64,000 nucleotides of DNA from Carallia brachiata (Eukaryota; Streptophyta; Magnoliopsida; Malpighiales; Rhizophoraceae), in contig JADCRB010000010.1 of the NCBI GenBank assembly GCA_021464245.1, forward strand, positions 4,649,816-4,713,815, read 5' to 3'. Positions within the stretch are counted from its first letter, which is position 1. Each line of letters starts with the position of its first letter. The translations under genes and the position numbers were made by a program. Below are positions 35,581 to 50,711 of this stretch, piece by piece. The notes beneath the pieces were generated by a model. It was not told the DNA's origin. It searched no databases and was given only the letters and a program-made list of their open reading frames with translations.

Positions 35581-37437
35581 TTCTTTTATTTTTACTTGTT
35601 AATTTACTCATGCACATGAATGTATCATACCACATGCACACTTATAAAAGTACTTTTGATAGTTGACCAGAAAAAGAGGCACCCAAAAGTTAAACCGAAC
35701 ACACTTGCACGTTTAAGACTAACTTGTTTAAGCTCATCACCTCGGTTATGTAGTCATTGAAAAAGCCAGTTTATTGTGTCATTCTAGTAAGTTTGTTAGA
35801 ATTTTTCACAATATTATATGTGATATATATAACATTTATACACTAAAAATAAATATTTACTTTTTGATTGATTATTTTTATTAAATACATTTTCGGTCAT
35901 TTTAATTTTATTTGTAACAATAAATTTTTAAAATTTTAACTATTCATATACCGTGATTACGTGAACAAGTTGCTTATGTAATACACTAATTATACCTTAT
36001 ACCACGTGACATCTAAATGAAATATGAAAATCCACAATTAAAAAAATTTAAAAAAAAAACTAAAAGATTATCTTTATCCCTCTCTCTCTCCCTTGTCCCC
36101 TTTTCGCACCCAAGGTTTTGAAAATTGAATCAAATCATTCGATTGGCAAAATCGAAAACTGATCTAGTTTTCGATCCAATTATCTCTTAATATTTCTTTT
36201 AATAAAAATTCACATTGTATCTTGAAGTTTTTTCTTTGAATTTGGACTATAAATCTTATATTAAACGTTAAGGAAAAACTTACAAATTTCCTAAGAGTTT
36301 TTTTTTTTCTAAATTACAATATACTTTGTACTTAGTTTACTTTTAATTAAACCCTCATGTGTATAGATATTAAATTATCGTAAACTCAATATTAAATATC
36401 AATTTAACTAGTTCAATTTCCAATGAAAACAATTGAAACGGTTAAAATTTGACCTTCTAAACTTTTCAATTTGATAACTAATTTAGTTCTTAAAACCTTG
36501 CTCCCACCCTTCCTTCTCTTGCAAGCTAGTTTTTACCTAGTTAGTCTAAAATTGCACCAATTCTTGATTAAAAAAGCTATCATCTTCTACCTCTTCCATC
36601 ATCAAAGCAAAGATCCATTTCCTCTCTCATCCCAGTATTACTAAATCCTCCAAACTAAAATTACAAGAAAATAAGAGCTCAAACCACCACACACCAACCA
36701 CAACCTCGGTATCAAAATATCAAACCCAATTGGGCAATTCCCTATTATTAAATCTTGGATTGGGCGGCGTACATAGAGATTAAAAAAAAAAAAAAAAGGG
36801 TCGAGACCATCGGCAAGTGTGTATTAAATTTAGGGTTTTGTCGAACACAAAAGAAATCGAGATTACAGAGAATTTAAATGTCACATGGTCAATTGTTTAT
36901 AAGAAATTATAAAGTAGTAAATTACATGATTACTTTATTGTTAAATAAGATTAAGTTACCTAATTAAGCTATTTTTGTAATTGGGAAAAGTAATACAGTA
37001 TACACAAAAGTAGTCACAAAGTTGGCACACAAGATTTAAATTATTAAATTATAAAAATTGTATTGAATTAAAGAAAAAGAGAAAAAATAAATAAATTATT
37101 AAATTAACTACGTGTCTTCCGTGTAACACATAGTCTTTCCCTTTATAAATAGGTATAAGTGTAAACACTAATAAAAGTCTGATAATATTTACATTAATGA
37201 AGAGCTAGATTTGTGATTCAAAAAAATCTGTGACTTAAATGGTTACTTTGTAATATATGGATATTATGGTATATTAAGCCTTCAATGTGTAATGGCTCGA
37301 TAATATATGGAAACTAAATTTAACAAAGTAGATACCCTAATAAATTTTGCAATGAAAAGGACAACTCTTGTTTAACAAGATATAGAAACAATCCACGCAA
37401 ATTAAAAGCTTTATGTTTTTGGCTTTCTATTTCTTTG

Positions 37438-38060
37438 GAAGCACGGACACGCCAAAAATAGGGATATTATGTGTTGGACACGTATTTGATATGGGCACGC
37501 TGTGGACACATGTCCGACCCAGATAAAAGTGTCCATAAAAAAAAATTTTGAAAAGAATTCGAACACATTTGTCGGACACGAGAAGTACTAAGTGTCCAAT
37601 ATATCACAGATACACTTAAATATTTTTATAATTATTTTAATAAATAAAAACAGAAAAAACCTTAAAATTTATAATTTAAGATTATTACTTGTCAATAACC
37701 TTTTAAAACGTTCAATTTTTAACTTATTTTTAATTTTAACAAAAAAATTAAATTAATTACACAAACTTATGTCTCTATTTTGGTACTTTATAACAAAAAA
37801 TAAAGAATTTTACGATATATTTCTTGAATAAAAAATTAAAAATATATAATAATTACAAAAATATTTTTTTGAATGTTTTCAAGTAAATAAAATTTATAAA
37901 ATTGCTCAAAAATATATATATGATGTACAAAAATTTTATAAATTTAATTTTTTTCATATATAATATATATATATATAACTGTGTCCAAGTCGTGTTCATA
38001 TTTTAATATGTTTAAGGTTAGTGTGTCGTCCTATTCATATCGTCGTATCTGTGTTCATAT
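37438..38060. repeat. dispersed GCACGGACACGCC repeat, copy 2
   Basis: Begins GGAAGCACGGACACGCC and is rich in GACAC/GTGTC words near both ends (GTGTCCGAC-like, then GTGTCCAAGTCGTGTTC near 37980 and CGTCGTATCTGTGTTC near 38040). This suggests a non-autonomous element with degenerate inverted ends. Confidence 0.5.
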
Positions 38061-38274
38061 TTCATATATTTCTTTTAATAAGGCGTGAACACAATCTCAT
38101 CTCATATTGTTGATACAAATTTCAAGACTATAATCTAGAAATATGCATATTTGGTTCGATATTCACGTCTTATTCCCAATTTAATTTCTGAAACAAGGAA
38201 AAAAAAAATGGGGTCTTTTATTTAGCTCGCATATGAAAATTTCTACGTTCCAAAAAGAGGTAACAACAATTCTA

Positions 38275-38862
38275 CTAGACAATTTGACCCCTTAGACGAG
38301 CTGTAATGGCCAAAATGATATCAGCAACAGATTTAAGATCTTGATTCCGTTGAGCGAGTTGGGATGGGTCTGGCTGCAACTCCTCATCGCAGGTGTCAGG
38401 TTCATCTAACAGAGCTGATGCTGCTGTTTGTGCACCGAAATAATCTTTGGAACTGATATCACCATTGATCTGTTGAACATCATCGGATGCAGCATCATAA
38501 TTCTCAGCGCAGGTTAGGTAGCGTTCCTTCAAGCTAGGGCCACCGCCAGGTTGAGGTTTGGAAGGAGCTTTTTTTAGTAGTTGCTTAATATAAGCTGAGG
38601 TGTCTTTGACCATGTCACTTGCTATGCCTGCAAGGATCCCGGCAAGGCCTGGAAGATCAACAGAGCCTACTTTGGGATTGGATTTCAAAAGTTTTAAGCA
38701 ATAAGAAGGGTACTGGGTGCTTTTACAAATGGCCTCAACGTCTGCACTTGAGACCTCAACATGGAAGGCTGGCCTTGCCAGTGATGGAGTAGACAAAACC
38801 AATTGAATTACTGCCAGTGAAACAATTAAAGAGAAAAAGGAGAGGTAACCAGAAGAAGCCAT
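38275..38862 (-). CDS. pectin methylesterase/invertase inhibitor-like protein
   Basis: An intron-less frame of 195 codons. Residues 1-29 form a signal peptide (hydrophobic FFSLIVSLAVIQLVL, then a small-residue cleavage zone), so the product goes to the cell wall or vacuole. The mature part has the PMEI-domain pattern of four cysteines: C46 and C55 (EAICKSTQYPSYC), then C118 and C158, which in this family form two disulfides in a four-helix bundle. Proteins of this fold bind and inhibit either pectin methylesterase or acid invertase, and sequence alone cannot say which. An unusual Pro/Gly-rich insert (about 100-110) precedes C118. A TATATAAG box lies about 75 bases upstream. Confidence 0.88.
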   Translation of the reverse strand: MASSGYLSFFSLIVSLAVIQLVLSTPSLARPAFHVEVSSADVEAICKSTQYPSYCLKLLKSNPKVGSVDLPGLAGILAGIASDMVKDTSAYIKQLLKKAPSKPQPGGGPSLKERYLTCAENYDAASDDVQQINGDISSKDYFGAQTAASALLDEPDTCDEELQPDPSQLAQRNQDLKSVADIILAITARLRGQIV

Positions 38863-38933
38863 GTTTAATCAATCCTTGCGGCTTCCTTTTGCTGTGGTTT
38901 TTTGGTGTGCTTAATATGTTGAAACAAAGGTAC

Positions 38934-38944
38934 CTTATATATGA
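38934..38944 (-). promoter_or_regulatory. TATA box of the inhibitor gene
   Basis: The minus strand reads ATATATAAGG about 75 bases before the ATG at 38862, at a normal distance for a plant core promoter with a short leader. Confidence 0.55.
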
Positions 38945-39239
38945 TGGATGTATTGAGGAGAAACTTTGTGCTTAATATGTTTACTTTTAAATATTTAATA
39001 CAATGATTGTCATCTACATTAAAAACTTACTAAATAAATATGTCTATGCGATATCCTCAATTATGAATTCCATATCTTTATAAGGAATTTAATAAACAGG
39101 ATTTTGTTTCTTTAATTCAATATTAACAAATTTACATCGTCTTTCCTTATAAACCTATGTCTTATTAATGTGAAAGGATTTACTCCTATTAAGCCCGCTA
39201 CAAATCAAGGAATTGATTACCGGCTCGGTAAATCTGGGA

Positions 39240-39460
39240 CCCCCCAAAGTCAAAACTCAACACTCAAAAATCCTCCTTACATCATGCAAGCATTGGAGTC
39301 TAAGTTCATACATATTACACAGAGATAGAGTTGTCAAAATTCAACTCCCTAAAAGAATTTGGCCCGCCTGCACGCAAACCTAAAACGACACGACCCAAAA
39401 AAATTTACTGTTTCTCTTGAAACTAAATGCTTTTTGAAAAAATAAAAAAAAAATAAGTAA
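39240..39460 (+). repeat. dispersed repeat, copy B
   Basis: Second copy of the repeat described at 35331-35580, in the same orientation, with several small indels. Confidence 0.65.
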
Positions 39461-39995
39461 CTATTTTATTAACTTGGATTATTAAAAAAGAATTAAATAA
39501 GTTTGTATTCTTAGATAGGTGAAAACCAGTATTTACTTAAATTATTAGTAGTTTTTCCTTTTCTAAAAAGCTTAAATAGTGTAATTTTTTCCTTTATAAG
39601 AAAAAAAAAACAAAAAGAGAATCAAATTGTTATTTTTTTTCCTTTTCAAAAAGTAAAAAATATAAAGAGAATTTAATTTTAAGTGTTTTTTTCTTTACAA
39701 AAAAAGAAAAAAGATAATTTGGGAAAAGATTTTTTCTTTCCTTTTTTTGTCTTTGAAAAAAGTCATAACTCATACATATATAGGAGATAGAGTTTGAACT
39801 CTAACCTATCACCTTAGCGTAATATTAGGTAACCAATTAGACTACACTATATGATTTTTTTTCTTTTTATTTTCTTTAATTTGAGAAATTTCAACGTAAT
39901 AGAGAGAAGGTTTTAAGAAGAGAAAAAATATACAAAGAAAACTAAATTTGAATAAATTTAGTTTGGGGTGTTGAGCCAGTTGAATTTCATGTTTC

Positions 39996-40121
39996 ATGGG
40001 GGTAGTAAGTGCAAAGGATGGTTCTCAAGTGGAGCCTGTTAAAAAGGTTCAACTTTTTCCAAGTTCAGAGCCAAAACCTGTAGAAAATGGAGTGCTTTGG
40101 AAGCATTTCTTCGTTTGTTAA
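39996..40121 (+). other. short open frame of unknown meaning
   Basis: ATG to TAA gives 41 residues with a balanced composition for this AT-rich region, including VQLFPSSEPKPVENG and a C-terminal LWKHFFVC. It could be an exon relic of a lost gene. No family is recognised, and chance is a real possibility. Confidence 0.2.
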
Positions 40122-40268
40122 ATTTAGTGAACAACAATAATCGAAGAAATAAAATATTCTTTCTTTCAAAAGATGGATGCTCGTGTGGCAGCTCTATACT
40201 GAAAAAAGCATGGGATTTCGACCCTGAATTCTAGAACACAGAAGTAGAACGATGCAAGGAAAAAAACG

Positions 40269-40309
40269 CTTTAACTTTAACCAAAAAAAAAAAAAAAAAA
40301 CACTTTAAC
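40269..40309. repeat. micro poly(A) insertion, 7-bp target duplication
   Basis: CTTTAAC at 40269-40275 and 40303-40309 flanks TTTAACC plus an A tract of about 18. The leader resembles TTTTGACC(A)n at 57317 and TTGACCG(A)n at 59591. Confidence 0.45.
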
Positions 40310-41364
40310 ACTACTCGTGAAATTATTTGTAAAACAGTTGGTTCATTTTCCATTGAATTGCCATCGTTGTATTCAATAAAATTGGATGAATTATCTGACT
40401 TTGACGACAATATAACTATATAGTCTTACTCTAATAAAAAATGTAATAAGAAATTCAGAAACACGACCCTCTCCTCGCTTATCAGTGCTACACGGCTACA
40501 CATACTTGAGTAAGCCATGCGAGTCTAATTTCTCCTTCTCCATGTTTTAATTTTTTCAGATATTGGATGATTTACCTGAGCATGGCGACCAAAAAAGCAG
40601 AGTGCCGCATGAATGATTGATTGCGGGAAATAGTATCAGTGATGAGGTCAGACAGCTTCCGGCCTGCCAGTGCCGGTCACGTTCTACAGCAAAGGTTGAA
40701 GTTACGTGGGCAAATTTTTATTCCCCTCCTATATTATTCCGTTCCCCAATAAATTGACAATGAGTAATAGAAATTTACCATTCAATATTTCAGGGACATA
40801 GATAAAATCCCAAAACCCATCCCGACAAGACGAGCACAGGACAGAAATGGAAGTGATAATCGTGAATGGAAATCAATCGAGATAGTCCTTCCCGCCCCTG
40901 TCCCTGCCTGATTGCTATCCCTACTGCCTGCCTAGAAACCAAGACTGAAACTGAAACAAAGAGAAGTATGAAGCCAACGGCTCCAGAACCAAATGGGATC
41001 ATGTAGCATATTGACACAAGGATATCAATAATCTTGACAAAATTGAACAAAACCAGCAACCAAACTGGTAGTGATACATTAGAAGCACAAGTGAATCTGC
41101 AGCTCAATTTAGTACAAATGCACACCGCACTTACCTGCATGGCCTCATACATTAAGAAACCAAGACGCCATTATTGATGCAAGAATAGTTGTACTGTGAA
41201 ATTATCCTCTCTCGTATAGAAGGAAATAAACAGCAAATTTCTATTCAGACGCTCCGTCTGTTTAAAATCAGAGATGCACAAGGAAAGGGCAAGTGGTTGC
41301 TAATGTAAGTAATTCCAAAGTTATAAAACAAAAATGAAAAAAAAAAAATGATAATCATTATTTT

Positions 41365-43904
<2,540 letters not shown>

Positions 43905-44099
43905 TCAAAATCCAAAACTGTCCACAATTAAAATCAACCTGAATAATAAACTCTTTTGTTTCACCCGAAAAGACAGAAAAAAAAAGTTATTTTGATGGAC
44001 AAGTCAGCGGCTGTAGGCTGCAACCGACCCCAGCATAGCCGAAATTTGCTACGTTCAAGCTTGATACATTTATCCTATTTTTGGGTACAATTTTTAAGG

Positions 44100-44990
44100 G
44101 AAAAAAATGACAAAAAAGAAAATAAGAGAGTAGATCACTTAAAAAAAATATTTTTTATCATTTCTTATATTTGAGAAAATACATTAAGAAAAAAAAATTA
44201 TAAATTCTTTTATTTGGAAGAGAAAAATAAAAAATATTAAAATAATAATTTTATACTTTATAATAAATTCTATTTAAATGAAATTTTAATTTTTAAATTA
44301 TATGATGGGTAATTGAGTTATTTAATAAATTTAATAAAGAAATTTATAATTTTCTTCTTATTTTTTTAAGGATTGATTTTGATGGATCAAAGAAAATTTA
44401 GAGAATTAAAAAGTTTCTCTCTTTCACTTTTCAAACATTTCTCAAATATAATAATTTATCTTGATTTTCTCATTCTTCTCTTCCCCTCCTCTTTTTTTCT
44501 CTCTCAAACATAATATTAGATAAAATCCTTAGAGAGAAGAAAGTGAGGGGGAGTAAACGAGGAGAGGATCATTAGAAGAGAAAAATATTTTTTATCCTCT
44601 CTTATATTTAAGAAGAGGTGATAGGACAAAAAAAAATTATAAATTTTTTATTTGAAAAATGGTGAAAAGTGAAAGGAAGAAAAACAAAATATATTAGAAT
44701 AATAATTTTGTCTTTCATAATAAATTCTATTTAAATATTTTATTTAGGTAAAATTATAATTTTTAAATTATATGATGAGTAATTAAGTCATTTAATAAAT
44801 TTAATAAAACTAACAACTTTTCTCTTTCTTTTAGAAGGATTAGTTTTTGTGGAACAGAAAGAATAATAGGAATTAAAAATTTTTCTCCCTCCTACTTTTC
44901 AAACATTTTTTAAATATAATAATTTATTATAATCCTCTCACTTTCCTCCATCTTTCCTTTTCTCTCTTTCAAACACAATGTTAGAGATGA
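44100..44990. repeat. A/G-rich MITE-like repeat, copies 2 and 3 in tandem
   Basis: 44100-44525 and about 44526-44990 are near copies. Shared in order: AAATATTTTTTATC, AAAAAATTATAAATT, TAATAATTTT, AATAAATTCTATTTAAAT, TTTTTAAATTATATGATG(G/A)GTAATT, CTTTTCAAACATTT and a C/T-rich end. Purine-rich beginnings and pyrimidine-rich ends are roughly inverted. The copy at 16990 belongs to the same family. Confidence 0.75.
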
Positions 44991-45284
44991 CTTTGACCTC
45001 AAACTTATAAATCTTATGACCAACATATTTGTAACAAAATTTTTTTTAAAAAAAAAAGAGAGAACTTTACATGGTCTAAAGTTAAGTTTAGTGTCGATAT
45101 TGCTTAGGAATGAGTGAACTCAAACTGTTGTCGTTTAACTGGTTGAATATTCATTTAATTTTATAATATTAACTAAAAAATTAAAATTAAAAAATTTATT
45201 ATCATACATAAATTAAAATTAAATATTTATTTTTAATTGATTAGTTTTATTAAAATAAATATTTATTATTGTTTATATATATTA

Positions 45285-45305
45285 TATATATATATATATA
45301 TAATA
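45285..45305. repeat. (AT)n microsatellite
   Basis: A short AT dinucleotide run of about ten units in AT-rich DNA. Confidence 0.7.
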
Positions 45306-46554
45306 TAATTTTGAAAAAGAGTTTAATGAAACTATCTTCATGGCGCAATAAGTGAATTTTTTTTAATTATTATGTAGTTATTGCGTTAATGAGTTGTTCG
45401 TGAGTCTAATTGAATTGAGTTTATTCTTGTTCACAATTGGATTGTTTATTAAATAAATTTTAAAATTAAATTTGAGTATCATTCATTTATATAAATGAAT
45501 CAAATCAAGCAAACTCTTAACGGTGTTCTAAACCTTTTACTAGCATATTAACTTGCTTACAACTTAGTCGGCCATTTGCCACTCAAAGAAGTTTTTTTCA
45601 TAATAAATATTTTCCCGACTGCATTAGTTAAAATGAAAATTTAAAAAAATCAATATTTTATTCAAATTACATTCTAATTTATAAATAAAATAAAAAAAAA
45701 AAAAAAAACCAGAGAATCGGCCCATGTATTAAGAAGCAAAATAAAAATCGCTTGCCATTTTTGTCTGCTTATGAAATCTGGTGCACCCAAATTCAAGGGC
45801 CCGCTGCTGTTTCTCGATGTCTCCTCTTGACGCGTGGAAAACATGGAAGCCTGCTGGTCAGTGGTCGTGCAGGCCCCACTTTTGATTGAGTCCAGAATTG
45901 CTAATGAATCCTTGCTAAAGTCTTTCTGAGGCCAAATTCATTTGCAGATAATGTGAAAAACTAAAATTGCAGAAAATGGTGGCCTCAGGTACACTACCAA
46001 CATCATTTTCTCTCGTCTGGTGGTGATGATGTCTCTGGGAATTGGCCTCCCTGCTAGTAAAGATAAGGTCGTCATTTGGCAGCAACATGCCAACTCACAC
46101 AATCGCCTCTTAAATTGTGGCCATCTCAGTGTGGTTACAGGAAGAATTTAAGACATTTGTTAAAAGAAAAAAAGAAATTGTTAAAGAGACTTCGAACAAA
46201 AAACAGGGCAACAAAGCAAAGAAAAACCGGACTAAAAACACAGCCATTGCTGAGACGCTTGCACTCCAAAGGAAGCACCAGCGCGGATTTTGGACATGGC
46301 AAAGGTTAATTACTCTATTTCACAAAGAATAAAATGGAAAATAATCGAGACAAGGAAAAAATGGCGAATAAATGCGGCCATCGAAGATAGGAATGAGCAC
46401 AACCAAGGAAATGGAACATAATCAGACACTTTAATAAAACATGGCACCTTGGTTCTGCACTACAAAATTGCTGGCTGCTTTTTATAAACCATCTGAAACA
46501 GCCGAAAACAGACAACAATCACTCCTCTTCAAGCTAGATAATTTGCATGTACAT

Positions 46555-48605
46555 TCAATTGCCTTCTAAAAAGCGCTTCAACCTATTTCGTGCCTCCTCA
46601 GAAACAATGCAGCGCCTGAAACTTTGCCTTGGAGGAGGACACGACTCAGTAGACTGAGGCGAATAGAAGCAGATAACAACCACGGTGAGATTATCTAACG
46701 CATTCAGTCTTAATCCTTCCATGACCAAGTCTCTGGCACAGAGCTCTGGGTCATCGTGGCGCCTAAGGCCACGCCGGACAAGGCTGACAGCCTCCTGGCT
46801 TGACATGACATCCCAAATCCCATCACACCCAATAATCAAGAATTCGTCATCCTCTGTTAACACAACTCGTTCAACATCTGGCTCTGCAATAAGCGGAGAA
46901 GCAGAACCAAGTGGAGGCTTCAAATACCAGTCCCCAAGGGCCCGGGTGACAGAGAGGTATCCATTTAGATAGTCACCTTCAATGTAACCACCTAAGTCTT
47001 CAACCCGCCGGCGCTCTGGCAAATATGAAGGTTTGTGGTCATGTGACATATCGACAGCTACTCCTTTCCTGCACAAAACTGCTCGGCAGTCACCAGCATT
47101 TGCAACTATTAAATGCCTTCCAAGTACCAGTGCAGTCAATGCTGTCGTTCCACATGAACTGCTAATGCTACGTTCATCAGCCAAGGCACTGTCTGCTAGT
47201 AAAAATGCTTTCCGGTGGGAATCAACCAATGCATCTAAGAAGACAGTGTTAATATCAGATGTTTGCGGCAAATCAGCATCTTCAAAAAACAATCTCATGG
47301 CGTTCCTCTTGACAAAGGCGGCTGCTTCAGGTCCTCCGTGGCCATCAAACACAGCATAAAATGAGCTTGGCCACTTGAAGAAAGAACCCAGATGAGCAGA
47401 TAAGTCATCAATCCGAATGTGCTCATCATCCATGGAGGGCCTCGGTCCAATGTCAGCATAGCTACCAGAGCGAATGCATGGAAAAGGCTTCATGGAAGAA
47501 GACTCAACAACAGCTTCTTTAATGGTCTCTGAACAGCTTACAACCTACGAAGACACAGAAAGTAGGTAAGTACATGTTCTATGGTATCCTGAAAAAACTC
47601 TACCAATAACAAAAATGAAAAACAAAAACATAGAGCAGTACAGGGCAAGGAGACTAGGAATTACAATAAGCCAGAACTAAGATAAACTGAAAGACTCCTT
47701 CTATTACACTAATTTCAATTGCATAGCTCCTGCTAACTGATTAAAGCAGCCTTGTTTCCGTTTTTCTTAGTTGCCATCTATTTCTAAGCTTATACCACAG
47801 AGGATTATTTTCTTCCCAAAAAAACAATGTGCAGATGCCATCAATATCCTGAAGCTGATCTACTCAAGAAATCTTAATAATTATAGAGACAAACTCCATA
47901 ATTTGCAACAAAGTTACAATGATTACAGCAACAGCAACCGCAGCAATAATAGCACATGTTCAATTATGTTTCCTTCAGGTACAAAAATCCACGACCCAAC
48001 TTAGGGATCTAACTTCTTAAAACACCATTGAGAAAAGTGACAAAAATTCAAGCTAAGAACTACCAAGGAATTCTGCGGGAAATTGGAAAGGACAAAACTC
48101 AGAAAAAGTCTCAGCACGAATCACACAAGCAAACCCAAAATCAAGAAAACCTGTGCGACGACACCAAGAAAAACCTTATCCAAATAGGGTTCTTTTTTTT
48201 TTTTTTTTTAAACAACACAACCTAGCAACCCAAACATCAAATCAATAAAAATCCCCACACAAGAAAACCCATTAAATAATAAAAATTCCAAACAACCCTA
48301 AATCCACGGACAAAATTAAAAGGAAAAAAGAATGGATTTACAGTGAGCCATTCATTAAGCAAATTTTTAAAAATAACACACACACAAAAAATTATTTAAA
48401 GCAAAAAGAAACATTAAGTAATAAAAAAAAAAAAAAGGCTCACCGATTCCAAGTGAGAGATTTGGGTAGAAATGGAATCGAAGGTCGAAGAAGAAGAAGA
48501 AGGAGAGGCCAAATCGATCTCCAAATTCTGTTCTTTAGCGACACGCAGCACGTCCATAACCGCCGATATGCTTTGTTGACAAATTATCTCCGTCTCCGCC
48601 ACCAT
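46555..48605 (-). CDS. PP2C-type Ser/Thr protein phosphatase, two exons
   Basis: Exons on the minus strand: 48605-48444 (54 codons) and 47544-46555 (329 codons plus stop), total 383 residues. The 899-base intron is GT-AG, phase 0. PP2Cs are monomeric Mg/Mn-dependent phosphatases. Visible motifs: [16 protein letters not shown] (motif 1), DGHGG (121-125), GDCRAVL (205-211), SVTRALGDW (252-260), GCDGIWDV (293-300) and DNLTVVVI (338-345), so all metal-binding aspartates are present. The wording ([30 protein letters not shown]) points to the plant group that includes AtPP2CG1 (At2g33700) and At3g62260, not clade A ABI1-like enzymes. A Ser-rich N-terminal extension precedes the catalytic domain. 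Two CACGTG cores upstream fit ABA or stress control, which is inference. Confidence 0.93.
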
Positions 48606-48993
48606 CTTTTTATTTTCTTTCTTTCTTTCTTTCTTTCGTTCGTTTCCTTCTCCCCAAACAAACAGGAATTCAGACTTTCCCTCGAAGCACAACTCAGGAT
48701 TGGCAATAATTCAAACGAATCAAGATTTTTGTTGATTTTAATGCTTTGGGTCTTTTTGTTTTTGTTTTTTTTTTTTTTTTTTTTAAAGAGGGGTTGTTGG
48801 GGGGATTGGCTTTGGAAATTGGAATTCGAATTCTCTATGTTGCTTTGTGTGGAAAACGTGAAGCTGCCTGCCTTATATAGCTGCACAATATTCGGTGCAT
48901 AGAATATAAATCAGTATTCGGAATTGTAATTCCGAGTCGGAATGCAAATACTAGAAACCGGCGTCCACCGGTGACACTAGTTTAGGAAACCAA

Positions 48994-49025
48994 CACGTGC
49001 CGTTTCTTGGCTGCGAGGACACGTG
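48994..49025. promoter_or_regulatory. two G-box/ABRE-like CACGTG cores upstream of PP2C
   Basis: CACGTG lies at 48994-48999 (within AACACGTGCC) and 49020-49025 (within ACACGTGACG), about 390-420 bases upstream of the PP2C start. Paired ACGT cores are the usual arrangement for bZIP (ABF) response to abscisic acid. Confidence 0.5.
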
Positions 49026-50711
49026 ACGACGAAATAGTGGTTGTGTGCAGGACACGCGTACATTTCTTGTGGCAGGGGAAAGTAGGTACTTTTACTGATT
49101 TCCCTTCTCCCTGTTTTCGTTTGGCGAGTTACTGTGGGATTCCTTCCTTTTTACGGTGTGGTTTTCCTATCAGCAAAGGCCAAGGAAAATCTTGGTTGTG
49201 CAATTGTTCTTTCGTTAACCGGCGAAAATCTCTGCTCGTGTCCGTCCGCGATTAAAAACTTAAATTTTCATTTTGAAGAATTTAAATTTTAATTCAACAA
49301 AAAATATAGAGTTTATAACAGACAATTTTTTTTTATCATACAATGTGTACATTATGTAATTTTTAGTGCCAATTGTTCATTAATCCATAACAATGGGGTT
49401 TTAGCTATATTTTTTAAGTTTGATGTCGATTGTATGAATGAGAGATCCAATAGTTACGAATATTTTATCATATGAAGTATTAGTTAATAGTAATTTAGCA
49501 TGCTTCTCGTACGTCTGACTGAAATTTGAGTCTCAATCCATACAAATAGAGGTAATGTTTCTTCTTTGACTATCAATTAACTTATACGTGCACTCTATAG
49601 ATTTAAGATTTGTTAATATTATAATTAATTTAAAGGAATCTCATTCAAATTTAATAATGTACATATAGTGATTATCCCTTAAAAGAAAGATTGAATAAAA
49701 ATAATAATTAATAACTCTTAATATTAACTCATAAATATACTAATTCATATGTAAACGATAAATAATTTTTTCAAAAAAAAATGGTGAGTAATATGCAATC
49801 ATAGAAGTATGAGCAATTGTTTTTCTATTAATCCATTCCTTTGGATAAAGCGTACTTATGAGGTCCAACCGTGGCAGCCATTTATGGGCAGTAAACTATG
49901 TCAGACATTAACAGTTTGAGGCGGTTTTAGTGCCAGACTTTTTCGTTCTAACTTTTAGTCTGAAAATAACAATATTGTCAATTTTAATAATAATATATAT
50001 TTTTAAAAAATAATAATAAATTGACAAAATTTTATTACTAGAAATTAATTATTTATAATAATCAAAATACTAAAGAGAAAAAAAATCAGACATGCAATCT
50101 TTTCCCTAACAATTTATTGGTATATATAATTATGAATCGTATGACAAAAATAATGAATATCTTGTTTTTTTTTTTTTTTCAAACTATTTCACAAACACAA
50201 GACAAAGCAGGATGCTACGTGGCCGTTTCTAACATTTTTTTTTTTTTTAGGAAAAGGCAATGTTTCTACTTTCTACGACGGATAATTGATGGTCCATTTC
50301 AGATTAATTTTCCTTCAATAACTACTAGAAGCAAAGAAAAAACAAACATTGGACAATGTTTTTCAAAATTTTCCAAAAACCATTGCGCTGTCATTTTTGA
50401 CATCTGTTTACAACGGTAAGTTGGATTAAATGATTGGCCACAACTCACAGGAAAGAAACAGCTTAGGTAGAATTCAATGAATCTTATCCTTATCAAAGTA
50501 ACCAATAATTAAGATGCTTTCCCCATGTATTCTTATAACTGCAATCTTACACTAATTCCATCGCCAAAGCAACCAATAAAGATGCTTTCGCCGTTTATGG
50601 CAACTGTAATCTCACAATAATTCAGGCACCCAATCCAAACTTGACCTCTTCCATGCAATCTAATCCCAATGTTTTCCACTATAATGGTCTACAAGAAGTT
50701 AAGAAGTATCT

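Larger units (their letters stand above)
35025..38274. other. AT-rich intergenic DNA with dispersed repeats
   Basis: No gene is seen. It contains one copy of a 200-250-bp dispersed repeat (35331-35580), a second GCACGGACACGCC repeat (37438-38060) and the 3' flank of the inhibitor gene. Confidence 0.55.
38963..41150. other. intergenic DNA between the inhibitor and E3 genes
   Basis: No firm gene. It holds dispersed repeat copy B (39240-39460), a 41-codon open frame at 39996-40121 of unknown meaning, and a small poly(A) insertion near 40269. The last part may be 3' UTR of the E3 gene on the minus strand. Confidence 0.5.

Noticed and set aside
40790..41152. 120-codon minus-strand frame downstream of the E3 gene
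   Set aside because: Cys/Val/Leu-rich with no recognisable motif; most likely 3' flank or UTR sequence.
46076..46332. Lys-rich plus-strand frames resembling a basic nuclear protein
   Set aside because: Bias comes from an A-rich stretch in the probable PP2C 3' flank; two frames are equally open, which argues against coding.
46685..47359. Plus-strand open frames over the PP2C gene
   Set aside because: Antisense shadows; the minus strand carries all PP2C motifs.
48453..48902. 149-codon plus-strand frame at the PP2C 5' end
   Set aside because: It is antisense to PP2C exon 1 and includes homopolymer T runs translated as poly-Phe.
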